Of a stretch of 64,000 nt of DNA, positions 39,301-48,471 are shown piece by piece (the first letter of the stretch is position 1; each line of letters begins with the position of its first letter). The DNA is taken from assembly GCF_037038585.1 (NCBI RefSeq), contig NC_092521.1:55416398-55480397 (forward strand), read 5' to 3'. The position numbers and the translations under genes were made by a program. Under the pieces are notes generated by a model that saw only the letters and a program-made list of their open reading frames with translations, had not been told where the DNA came from and made no database searches. This DNA comes from Patagioenas fasciata (taxonomy: Eukaryota > Chordata > Aves > Columbiformes > Columbidae).

Positions 39301-41172
39301 AGGATAAATACATTTAAATGGGCTACATTTCAGTGCATTATATGGCACTGATGTCATTTCAAGTTTGTAAGAGGGCAGTAGTTTCCCCACACTTGAAGCT
39401 CAGATCCAAACTGTGCACTGCCACATTACTGAGGTGTTTTATCTTTATATAAAAGATGCTGAGTTGTATCTTTCTACAAGAACATAGGTTTATGTTATTT
39501 GATTAAATATAACTGCAGATGGGAGAAATAGATTATTTTTGTCCTTCATCCTCTTCTGGCAGCTGCTGTTTTGATCTGATCACTGGCCCTGATTTGTTTC
39601 CTGCTCCAGCCAGGGTTCTGCTCTGCTCTGTAATTCCAAGCAGATGAGCCGGGGAGTCCAACCCTGTAATTATGCTTCCTCTCTTTGCCCTCTAACTTCA
39701 AACCTCCCATTTTGACTTTTACATCCCAGATCACAGAGTTTTAAAGAACACCTCTGGCGTCCTGGCAGGTCTGGCTCGACTAAACACAATTCTATGCTCT
39801 CTGCATTTCATAGCTGAGCTGTGAGAAGGGTATAAAACCCCCTCCTTGGGAAGAGGGTCTCCTGCTCCTTCTTTCTCGAAACAGAACACAAAATCAGAAG
39901 CTCATGCTCTTTATTATTTATTGAATGCCATCTGTGTGCCTAGCACTTGTACAAACACAGCGAGAAACAATCCCTGCTCCACAAAATCAACCCCAGAACA
40001 GCTTTGAAATCCTTATCCCAGCTCACAGATCTCACACCAAACCCATGTAGGTCACTTGCATCGTAACAGTTAAAAAAAAATTCCTGTTTTTACGAGTAAG
40101 CTTGGGGTCTTAAGAAATGTAACTGAAGAAGGCTGGATGCTGCAAAGTACTTCAGAATTAGGAACACTCTTCAAAATGATGCTGTAACCAAATCACTCTT
40201 TCAGAACAATATCGTGCCCAGATTTTTCAAATCTGGCTGCCAAATGTTAGAAATACCTAAGCAGCTCATTAAATAGCCTCCTTTTCAGAAGTTGCTCAAG
40301 AAGAGCAGTGGCTTTCTGGAAAGATGGGTTATCTGTTTAAGTGCCTAAATATGAATTTACAAGCTGACCTTGTAAGTTTAAGTATAATATGCTGGCTTTT
40401 CTCACTAAAATTTTGCTTATTGTGCAGTTTTAGAGAAATGTCAATCCAGGGCTAAGCTGAGAGAGCATCAGAGCAGGGCTGTGCATCATGACACCCAGAG
40501 TTTCTGCTCTGTGCAGCAAAACTTTTTGTTTGGTACATGACCCAGTACTGGCAGACTCTTCTGCCCAAGGCTTCCCAGCAAATACCTCCACATCAGAAGA
40601 ACTCTTATTTGCCTGCAGGTGAGCTGTGGATCCCGCAGGACATCTCAGCCAAGCTCCCGGGAACTTGGTTGAGCCAGCCCTTTGCCCAGAGGTGTGTAAA
40701 GCATCTTTGTGTGAGGTGCCTGGAGCAGCTGTTCCATCCAAGCAGTTACAGGCATGCAACGATAACATCTCCAACACGAACTTGGAAGCTGGGTGCTTTC
40801 TGCATGATTTTACCTACCTCGGCTGGCTGCCGCACCCACACATTTTACAAAGGGGTGCCGCTAACAAGGGGGTTCAGGCAGACCAAAAACGATCTCTGCT
40901 CGCTTCGGCATCCGTGCGGACCTTTCCTCCGCGAGACGCCCGATCCGAGCAGCCGGGACCCAACATCCACACCCACGATAGCGCACCCACCCGCGACCCT
41001 CTCCCTCCACCAGCGAGGTCATGGGGCCCGCTCACAACCCCGCCGGCTTTTCGGGCGCACCGCGAGTCGTCACCCGCGGGCAGCCGACCCGGTCCCGCCC
41101 CGTCCCGCACTCACCGTGCAGCAGCAGGGCTGGGAACAGGTATCTCATCAGGCTGCCGTACGGGGCGGACAT
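11948..41172 (-). CDS. APCDD1: APCDD1, Wnt/BMP-inhibiting membrane glycoprotein (5 coding exons, complete)
   Basis: Join of 41172-41115, 31981-31798, 30473-29942, 14752-14431 and 12399-11948 on the minus strand: 58+184+532+322+452 = 1548 bases, 515 residues plus TAG. Every junction has a GT donor and AG acceptor; phases are 1, 2, 0, 1. Visible in the product: a short hydrophobic N-terminal signal sequence (about 1-20), two related cysteine-rich APCDDC-type halves (roughly 50-280 and 281-490), N-glycosylation sequons at N100, N168 and N319, and a hydrophobic C-terminal stretch (about 496-511) followed by only four residues. The length is nearly that of human APCDD1 (514), which I recognise by strong similarity throughout. 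The known role of the family is to bind Wnt and LRP5 at the cell surface and inhibit Wnt/beta-catenin signalling; it is itself a Wnt target and acts in hair/feather follicle, neural and vascular development. There is no frameshift and no missing exon. Confidence 0.96.
12400..14430 (-). other. APCDD1: APCDD1 intron 4
   Basis: 2.03 kb, phase 1, GTAGAG...CAG. No transposon or RNA gene was recognised inside. A tRNA-arm-like palindrome at 13473-13490 is discussed among the rejected items. Confidence 0.9.
14431..14752 (-). CDS. APCDD1: APCDD1 coding exon 4 (start of second APCDDC half)
   Basis: The acceptor catttcag ends at 14753 and the donor GTAGAG begins at 14430. The exon is 322 bases long, enters in phase 0 and leaves in phase 1. 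It encodes residues 259-365, opening with [10 protein letters not shown] (C264 and C267). It then carries [11 protein letters not shown], which repeats the G-H-W-V-S-T-G-C-E-V-R motif of the exon 2/3 junction, and sequon N319 (NNT). It ends G-G-T-E-F-V-F-K. A long plus-strand frame across this exon is only its shadow. Confidence 0.95.
16558..16632 (+). mobile_element. Short CR1 3' end fragment
   Basis: Contains 'gaggaggttggacttggtga' and 'cctccagggcagtctttcc', matching the terminal block of CR1 copies of the 'aggttggactagatgacctcc' type, then a worn terminal repeat. It is antisense to APCDD1. Confidence 0.6.
17600..18327 (+). mobile_element. CR1 LINE, 5'-truncated, RT frame broken
   Basis: About 730 bases. 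The RT-end coding region is recognisable at 17600-17990 with [11 protein letters not shown] and [16 protein letters not shown]. It then shifts frame and loses bases around 17760-17800. The 3' non-coding part (18000-18290) is well preserved, ending 'attctatatgattctgtgg'. It is antisense to APCDD1. Confidence 0.92.
27551..27840 (+). mobile_element. CR1 LINE 3' end
   Basis: Starts 'ggggacagactttttagcag' and ends 'aaactattctatgattctac'. It parallels the last 290 bases of the copy at 17600-18327 closely, so the two belong to the same or a sister subfamily. It is antisense to APCDD1. Confidence 0.92.
29942..30473 (-). CDS. APCDD1: APCDD1 coding exon 3 (largest; most of first APCDDC half)
   Basis: The acceptor cccacag ends at 30474 and the donor GTATGT starts at 29941. 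The exon is 532 bases long, enters in phase 2 and ends exactly at a codon (Q-N-A-K, residue 258). It begins C-E-V-R-A-G-P-E-F and carries sequons N100 (NNT) and N168 (NHT), a cysteine pair in N-G-C-E-C-T-K (C196, C198) and the very conserved stretch from [10 protein letters not shown] to the [11 protein letters not shown] block. A reading frame runs on into intron 3 before a stop, so an unspliced reading would overestimate the coding length. Confidence 0.96.
30474..31797 (-). other. APCDD1: APCDD1 intron 2
   Basis: 1.32 kb, phase 2. It contains a 22-base poly-T run at 31101-31122 and no recognised transposon. Confidence 0.9.
31798..31981 (-). CDS. APCDD1: APCDD1 coding exon 2
   Basis: The acceptor (ttcttccacag) ends at 31982 and the donor GTAAG begins at 31797. 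The exon is 184 bases long, enters in phase 1 and leaves in phase 2. It encodes residues 20-81, covering the end of the signal region ([11 protein letters not shown]), a basic/serine linker and the start of the first APCDDC half with [12 protein letters not shown]. It ends within the G-H-W-V-S-T-G motif, whose last glycine codon is split across the intron. Confidence 0.95.
35161..35285. other. CpG cluster inside APCDD1 intron 1
   Basis: Nine CpGs in about 125 bases in an otherwise CpG-poor intron. On the minus strand an ATG in good context (gcgacATGg, 35255-35253) opens a 64-codon frame of no known similarity. Confidence 0.35.
35682..35702 (+). repeat. (ATAA)n microsatellite
   Basis: About five copies of the tetranucleotide ATAA in APCDD1 intron 1. 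Confidence 0.8.
39909..39990 (-). mobile_element. L2/MIR-type 3' tail relic
   Basis: On the plus strand: 'tttattatttattgaatgcc', then 'gtgtgcctagcacttgtaca', 'aacacagcgagaaacaatcc' and 'ctgctcc'. This parallels the amniote L2/MIR tail in reverse complement (tttattgagc..ctagcactgt..acaaacac..gacagtccctgc). It is heavily diverged. Confidence 0.5.
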
Positions 41173-41900
41173 CTCCCCTCCTCGCAGCGCTCCTTCCCTG
41201 CGCCTTCGCTCCGGCCGTCACCTCCCGCCGCGCCGCCCGCGCCTCAGCGCCGCCGCGGGCAGCCCACGGCCCGGCGCTGGGGGGCAGGCGGCTGGCGGGG
41301 CCGGGGTCCGCCGGACACTCTCCGGGGCCGGGACCCGCCGCCGCTCCTCAGGGCTCCCGCCCCGCACACAACCGCTGCCGTCGTTGCCCAGGCAGAGCTC
41401 GGGCTCGGGCACCGCCGCCGCTCAGTGCTCGAAGATGCCCGCTCCGTCGCCACTGCCTCCCCCACCGTCTCCGCGGAGCGCAGCGGCGACTCCGCTTCAT
41501 ATTTCCCCTTCCAGCAGGAGGAGGAGGAGGGGCTGGGAGGTGGGGACTCCTCCCGGGGCGGGGAGGGGGGCGGCCCCGCCGCTGGGCTGGCGGTCCCGTC
41601 GGAGAGCGCTCCCACGGCCGGGGAAGGGGCGCTCGGGACCCGCAGGGCGCGGGTGGCGGGGACGGGAGGCAGCGAGAAGCGGGCTGTGTGGTGGGCGGCG
41701 GACAGCCCGGGGCTCGTGAGACCGGACGGCGGGTGGGATGCGCCCGTGGGAGGCTAGAGCACGTGTGGGAGAGCGTGCGGGGGCGGTCGGTGCTGCTTCA
41801 CTGCGGGGAAAGCGGCCCGAGCAGGGAAGGGAGGTGCCGGTAGAGCTGCGACTCCAGGTGCCAGAATCGCGCCTCCCTCTGGGTGCTGAGCGGTTGTTTG
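40900..41900 (-). promoter_or_regulatory. CpG island promoter of APCDD1
   Basis: GC content and CpG density rise abruptly from about 40.9 kb to 41.9 kb against an AT-rich background. The island covers exon 1, its splice donor and several hundred bases upstream. GC-box-like runs (ggggcgg, gggcggcccc) occur near 41555-41580. No TATA box is placed convincingly, as expected for a CpG-island promoter with dispersed starts. The long open frames on both strands here (up to about 400 codons) come from lack of AT-rich stop codons, not from protein coding. Confidence 0.9.
41115..41172 (-). CDS. APCDD1: APCDD1 coding exon 1 (signal peptide)
   Basis: The ATG is at 41172-41170 and encodes residues 1-19 plus the first base of codon 20 ([19 protein letters not shown], then G). 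The donor GTGAGT starts at 41114. The start is supported by an in-frame TGA at 41220-41218, 48 bases upstream, and by a purine (G) at -3. The core [11 protein letters not shown] is the typical APCDD1 signal peptide. Residue 9 is Met; in human the equivalent is Leu9, the residue mutated to Arg in hereditary hypotrichosis simplex, so the position stays hydrophobic here. Confidence 0.95.
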
Positions 41901-42029
41901 CTGCTGCACCCATAAGCTAGAGGGAAAGTTGTTGTGTGCCTTTGCCTCAAAAAGAAACCTTCATGTGGCTGCAGCTTTCCACATAAATCGGGCATTTTAA
42001 AGTCTAAAAATAGATGTCAAGGTTGTCTT

Positions 42030-42036
42030 CTTTGAT
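42030..42036 (+). promoter_or_regulatory. Candidate TCF/LEF site upstream of APCDD1
   Basis: CTTTGAT, matching the TCF/LEF core CTTTGWW, lies about 860 bases upstream of the APCDD1 ATG. APCDD1 is a known beta-catenin/TCF target, so the site is plausible, but a 7-mer of this kind is expected by chance every few kilobases. Confidence 0.25.
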
Positions 42037-45000
42037 GCCATGCTCTCTTGCATGCTTTACCCCGTGTCTGTTGCTGGTTAGTTTTACTTTTTAGTTTAGT
42101 CTTAGGCCCTGGTCATGCAAAGACACATAAGCTTAATGTTGTACATGGGACTCATATGCCTGAGTTTGAACCTGAGGGTTTTGTTTCTGATGTCCTCTGG
42201 ACAGGCATGTCATGTTTTCTTTGTGTTTGCACTCGTGGACTTGTGTACAGGCCTCATGGCAAAGACTGTGTAACAAATTAGCGGAAATTGTGAGAAAATC
42301 AACATAACTGAGTTTTGGGCAGCTTAACTGAGCCAAACAGTTGACATGCTGCATACTTAAAAAGAAATTGAAACAATGATGTCTTCTTCCAACTCCCTTG
42401 AGAGGGAAGAATAAATTTAATCTTCCTCACTTGTATAGGGAGGAAACTGAGAGAGAAACAAGTGATGAGTCAGAATTAGAGCTCCAGTGCCTTGGATTCT
42501 CAGGGCTATGCTTGCGCCTCCACACAGATGTTTTTCAAACAAGAAAGGATGGCTTCCAGTGCACTTTGTGGTGGTCTGTACAAGCCTGGAGTCATCAGAT
42601 ATCCTCTCAGTGACCTGGAGAGAGATGCACAGAGAAAAGCATCATCCTTTCAGAAACAGGTGTCCATGAACATGAGCAAGTAACACTGGGTAAGGATGTA
42701 AAAATACCCTTACCCAAAGGTGCTTGCTCATCTTCAGCCCATTCCTGTAGTTGCTATGGAGGTGTATGTGAAGGGAGGTGATTCTTGCTGTGGACATAAT
42801 ACATCTGGAAAAGTTGTTTGGGAAGCCTTGTGTATCCACTTGGCTGCTTTCAGGACTAATTCAGGTCAAAACTCTGATTTTGACACTTGTATCAATCCTA
42901 CAGACACCCAAGTAGTTTTTCTTTACCTTCAGGTTCTATAAGTGAAACAGATCCAGTGAGCAAGGAAAACTACAATGTTTGCTTAAATACAGTACAAGCA
43001 TCTGTGTTTCTGAGCCTTGAGGACACATGGTGTGCTTCAGATCTGTGTGTGACAGTTGCATCTCCTAAGAGAAGTTCCTGCCAGGGTGATCAGTGAGAAA
43101 ATACTGAGCGTGAAAATGGGAGATATAAGTAGAAGTGCAAGGCAAGGTATGTGGGAAAGTGAATTGCTCTGTTGTTGGCCATGAGCGCCAGATTATTACA
43201 AAGGGGTCCTGTGTGATGGAAGAAGCTGGCTTGAGGATTCTCACATTTGGCAGGTGTATAGATAATAGGGCATGTAGGAAGGCTCTTCATGTAAGTCACT
43301 TGCTATTTACCTGAAGGTAAAGGGTAGATCAGCATCAGTGTAAGCAATAACAAAGGAACAGCAGTTTCAAAGTAAAATTGTATAAAAGCAGCAACATCTG
43401 AAAGGAGAGACTTTTTCTATAGACACAATCTGCTTTACCATACCAAGATTAAGTGACATAATTATCTGCAAAAAGATGAGATGAGGATCACCTGCAAGAA
43501 GTCATTTATCCCAAAAGCTAATTATCCCCAAAGCTCATGGTTTCTCCCCTGGGAAGTGACAGCTCCCTCTCACCCCCCAGCAGCATCACTAGCAGCTTTT
43601 CATAAGAGGAAAAGGGAATAACTTTAGTGCTTCATTGGCCAACTTGGTAAATGAGGCTTTGCTTGTGATTTACTATCAGTGCAGCTTCAAATGTGGTAGT
43701 GAAATAAAATGAAATCAATACCCAATGGGTTCAGACACAGGAGAACTTTCCAAAAATAACACAGCCTGTATGTTATCTTTTACTCATCTTTTTTACTTTG
43801 TGTTATTTTAAGGATATGGTTTTTTTCAGACTGACGCACAATATTATTTTTAAAATATGCCCAATCCTACTTGTTTCATTACTGTGCCCCTATTCAGAGT
43901 ATGCTGTAATGGGAAGCAGTGACAAATAACAGCTCTTTGCACTTTGATCTAAGCAGCATGTCACATCAGTGCTCATTAAAAATTGTATTAACCAACCCAG
44001 CCATGACTTTCTGAACCTGGGCTCCCAGGGCAGGGTATATACCTAATATAGATGTAATGTGAAATCATTTACCAAGGCATCCCTTGGCCATAGTCTCAAA
44101 AACATCACAGGGGTCAAAGCATTTCAAAAAAGTAAGTAGTCAGCAGAAGTTTGCACAGAAAGGAGCCTTTTTGAAAAAAAAAAAAAAACAAAACACAAAA
44201 GTGATGGGAAATGTACTTTGTGGATGGGGCCCTCTGCAAAAAGTATTAAAATAGGAAGAAAACTAACTTGTTGGACTTGTTGCGTGACACTTCAAAGATC
44301 TAGGCATATCAGCACAGTACTTGTCTAGCTAAAGTGCTGGCTGGTTGGCTGGCTGCCAATGCCAGCCTGGTGGTGAAAGATATTTAAAAGAGAGAGAAGA
44401 TAGGAAAGAATGGAGACAGCGAGCATGTGGGACACTTTATGCTATGGAGAAGAATGGGATGGGGCAGCATTCTTTGACTTGGTAATGCTTTGGCAGTGAC
44501 ATGACTATGATGTGCTAATGGCTATATCATGTTCTCTTGAATAAGTCAAAGAAGTGTGATGTAAAGATGTATTGGAAAGGAGTGGAGTAACTAATTCGTA
44601 AAGAATCAAATTTCTGTCAGATTTCTGTTTATGAATTGTCCATGACAAATTCATCAAAATAAGTGGAGATCTGGAGAGAAGTTGCCCTACATGTCCAACT
44701 TGAGTTAGAATCCACAAGATGAGCCTGAAGCCTGTCTGATACATAGAAATATTCACTATGTGACTTCCTATATTGGTTTCAGCTGTTTGAGGGAGAAGTT
44801 AAACTGTTTTACGACGTAAAACAAATGGCAATCAGTTTGTTTCTCCTTTCAATTTGGACTGAAAATACTACATTTTATGGGGTAGGGTGGGATTTATCAG
44901 TTACAGTTATATTTTTAGAATAAGGTGTTAAAGTACTTTTAAAAAAAATATATATATTTTTTAAAGTAACTAAAGAGCCTTTGGCAATACTTTCTAGACA

Positions 45001-47654
45001 TTTAACTCCCAAATTGTGCAGAATATTTCAACTTCCTCTACCAGGGACTTGATCTTCAATGAAGTCACTAAAGCTAGTGGAATTTTATGATTATTTCAAG
45101 GGATACTGAATCTGGGTTTAGTTTTCTCAAGCAGGTGCCTGTGGCAATGCTCACCTGCAAGCTATGGCTCTGAGATGGTGCAGGTTACCACAGAGATGTA
45201 TCTTTTATTGCTCTTCCTTGTTTAGGGAGATAACTAGCCTGAGAGGTGTATTTTGGAAATGAATTTATTTTTGTCATCTGAGACACAAGTCCCATGTAGA
45301 AGGTCTGCTACCTCGTAACAGACGTGCAAAATATAGACAAAACACAGTAAAAATGAAGGTCTCGTGGCCGTTGTCAAGATAGGCTATTTTGCCTCTGTTT
45401 TTTCCAGATACTCTCAGAGACATGCATGCACACACATACACACACACAGAGCCCATCTGCTAGAACAGACTTGCTGGTTTCACAAAAATGTAGTTGTCTG
45501 AAGTAGGTTTTCTAGTTTTCCTAGAGCAGTTTGAAAACTAGGTGGGAATAAAGGAATAAAACGACATGAAGAGTAGACTCTGCAGAGCTCAGACCATCCC
45601 AGACAAAGAAATAAGAGAAAGATGTAAAGAACTGAAACCAAGCAAATGGCTTTCCATAAAATCAGCTCTCTCCCTCTCGTTTCTCCCCTTGCTTCCAGCA
45701 TTTAAAATTTACTCGTGATTTGATTGCTCGAAGCCACAGAGGAACTTCTCTGTGTAGAATTACTTTACTAGCAGCATGGACAATTTCATGGTGCTATTGC
45801 TGCAACCAGACCTTTAGGACCAGCTCCCAGGGAGCTCGACGGTGGTCTTGCCGTGAACTACAGCGAGGGTTGGATCAGGCCCTGGATGAGGCTGTTGGGA
45901 AGACCAGCTGGAACAATGAGTGCTTGTTGTACACTGACAACGTTCATCTGGAACCACGGCAAACAGGGGACAAGGGTGTTTTTTGTTCAGCGTACACATG
46001 AGCAGCCATCCTAACCCTCTCCAGAGCTGCTCATTTCATTTGTCCATGGCACTCAAATGCCATGAAAATGAGTGTGGCAAAAACACCTTTGTAAATGCTG
46101 TTTATGCCTTCTATTGTTTGCACAGTGGCTTTCTGAAGTTTTGACCTAAAAAAATAAGTAAAAAAAACCCTATGCAGCCAAACCAGCAAATTAAAAATCT
46201 GTCGTGGTCTGGGCAAAAATGCCCTTCATATATCTTCTTGCTCTGCAGTGCTGTGCAACTAGTCAGACTAATGATGGTTTCCATCACAGAAGACAGAAGA
46301 AAATTTCTGGAAAAATTTGAACACGTGTGCGGTGTTGTTCATTGTTGCTTACATTTTCTCAGAGTGAAATTAAACTTTGATTTTGATTAATTTCTCAGAG
46401 AAAATGGAAGTTCTGGCAATTTTTTATAAACTATCCAAAGAAGCAGATTTTATTTCCAAACTGAAAAATGGATAAATGTGACTTGCCAAGCTTGTGTGAG
46501 AGTCTCAAGTAGCAGCTAATGCATCTGAGAGGTACTTTCTTAGTTTATATTCTTCTCGTAGTCCCTTTGGGGCTGATGTCTCCCCAGGTTAATAACATCA
46601 CTGGGGAAATGAGATTTTCATTCCTTGCAGAGCACTGCCCATGGTCTTCCTTCCACTTGGCAAACTTCTGCGGCAGGGGAAACACATAGTAGAGAGATAA
46701 AGAGTGGGAAATGGAACCTGTTCCAGGCTGCCCTGTTAAAGAGGAAGGTGTCCCTCAGCAAGGAGAGGAAGAAGCTCTCCTGCCCTTCTGCCTGTAGCTG
46801 ACCTGCTCTTTGAGGGAGCTGGTGGGAAGTTTTCTTTCGCAGTTTTTTTCAGTGTTTGTATTTGGTGATCGGTAAGGTGCCTTAGATACACAAATGACCA
46901 AACACAAATTGAAAGTATGATCCTGTCTCACGGTGCCTATGGGCTTTTGTAGTGGCCCTTTGGCTGGCTGGTATCTAGTCTCTTTCTTGTACTAAGGTTG
47001 CTTATTTCTCAGTTTTATATACAGCTACTACTTTCAATCTTGATCTGGAATTGCAGGTCTCACAGACTTGGAGGTCTGCAAGTATCTCAAACATACCCAT
47101 GTATAGGTATTTTAATTTTGTTCGTTACAAGACTGGCTCATTCAAAACATTCACTGAATTTTAGACTCAGGGTCTAAAAGCCACTTGTATGTTCAAGCAC
47201 GAGAGTATTTTCTCAAAGCTTCTTCCCAACGGAGGCTAACTACCATCTTTCAGCAAAAGCATACTGCCTCCATGCACTTTCAAACAATGACATAATCAAG
47301 GTGTCATCATGGCCACTAAGGGCACAGCTGGCTACCAAAACCCCCATAGAAACATAGGTTTTGCCAAGCAGATTGAAAATAAGAAGGAGGGAAAAAGTAA
47401 GTGATGAGAAGTCTTGGAGAGTTACCACTTCTAGTCTTGGCAGACAAGGTGGAATAGAGGCCGGGGGCAAGACTTTGCTCTGGCTTGTTGTGCAAGGCCA
47501 GTGTACATCACTTCATTTCTCAGGGCCTTGCTTTCCCCAGCAGTGGAAAAAAGAGTACAGATCTGTGGATAACTTCATGGAGTAAAAGCAATGCATGTAC
47601 AGTATGAGCTGTAACTTAGAATTGGAGTTCACCCACAGCTAGAATGGCATTTTG
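42037..47654. other. Intergenic DNA upstream of APCDD1
   Basis: No gene is supported on either strand. It includes a possible MIR relic at 42421-42500, a poly-A run at 44177-44190, an AT tract at 44940-44964 and a short CA repeat at 45428-45449. No CR1 was recognised. Confidence 0.5.
42421..42500 (-). mobile_element. Possible MIR SINE relic
   Basis: Contains 'gaggaaactgaga'-like text ('ggaggaaactgagagagaaa') followed by 'agtgatgagtcagaattaga' and 'gctccagtgcc'. These are in the order of the MIR core (aggaaactgag, aagtgact, cagagctgg), on the complementary strand. It is short and worn. Confidence 0.35.
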
Positions 47655-47782
47655 TTGAGGTTGGGAGAGAACTTTGGAGGTCATTTGGTCCAACCTTCCT
47701 GCAGGGCCACCTAGAGCTATAATTCCCAGGATCATGTCCATGTGGCTTTTGAATATCTCCAAGACGGGAGATTCCACAACTG
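47655..47782 (-). mobile_element. CR1 LINE fragment
   Basis: Contains 'gaggttgggagagaacttt', 'ggaggtcatttggtccaacc', 'gcagggccacctagagct', 'atcatgtccatgtggctttt' and 'gaatatctccaagacgggag', characteristic of older CR1 subfamilies in reverse complement. Confidence 0.85.
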
Positions 47783-47863
47783 ATACAGGGCAAGCCATAA
47801 TGATATCAACTACAGTACATTTTGAATTCTTTCATAATTTCCACCTATTTATGTAAAACGTAT

Positions 47864-47890
47864 GTTATATACATATATATACATATTTTT
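47864..47890. repeat. AT-rich (TATA/CATA) microsatellite
   Basis: Alternating 'ttatatacatatatatac' stretch, low complexity, able to fold on itself. Confidence 0.7.
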
Positions 47891-48222
47891 GTATGGGTGG
47901 TGCAGGTACGTATACAATACATTTATATGCACAAAATGCCTTTTTTATGTATGCATAAAATCTTTGAAACATCTGGATAGTGCATTATGCAAGCACATGA
48001 TCTTCAAGTCCATATGCAGCCAGCCAGCTTGCTGACTGCCTGAATTAACTGCAATCTTCCCAGACAATTCTGTCTGCAGCTGCAAGGTGTTCTCTAGGCC
48101 ACAAAAAAGTTGCCAGGTTCTGCAGGAAAACTGCTTATCTCTTGAGAAAATATTCCCAGCAGCTTCCTGGAGAGAAGCTCCATGTTTCTTGGAGCAGTGG
48201 CTAAATTACAGTTGTAGGTAAT

Positions 48223-48355
48223 AAGGGAAGGGAAGGGAAGGGAAGGGAAGGGAAGGGAAGGGAAGGGAAGGGAAGGGAAGGGAAGGGAAGGGAAGGGAAG
48301 GGAAGGGAAGGGAAGGGAAGGGAAGGGAAGGGAAGGGAAGGGAAGGGAAGGGAAG
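48223..48355 (+). repeat. (GGGAA)n pentanucleotide array
   Basis: About 26 uninterrupted units of GGGAA, all purine on the plus strand. It is directly followed by a second purine array. Confidence 0.98.
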
Positions 48356-48471
48356 AAGAGGAGAGGAGAGGAGAGAGAAGAGAAGAGAAGAGAAGAGAAG
48401 AGAAGAGAAGAGAAGAGAAGAGAAGAGAAGAGAAGAGAAGAGAAGAGAAGAGAAGAGAAGAGAAGAAGAGG
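48356..48471 (+). repeat. (AGAAG)n pentanucleotide array with GGAGA junction
   Basis: A short GAGAGGAGAGGAGAG junction, then about 18 units of AGAAG. Together with the preceding array it forms an unbroken 249-base purine strand. Confidence 0.98.

Larger units (their letters stand above)
31982..41114 (-). other. APCDD1: APCDD1 intron 1
   Basis: 9.13 kb, phase 1. No CR1 was recognised; an L2/MIR-like relic lies at 39909-39990, a CpG cluster at 35161-35285 and a short ATAA repeat at 35682-35702. A 165-codon forward frame at 35758-36255 is probably chance. The rest shows nothing I can name; first introns of developmental genes often hold enhancers, but none can be read from sequence alone. Confidence 0.9.

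Noticed and set aside
40537..41843. Two forward frames of about 400 codons, and others on both strands, over the APCDD1 promoter
   Set aside because: They overlap each other in different frames, have Arg/Pro/Gly/Ala-rich low-complexity composition and arise from the scarcity of stop codons in GC-rich island DNA.
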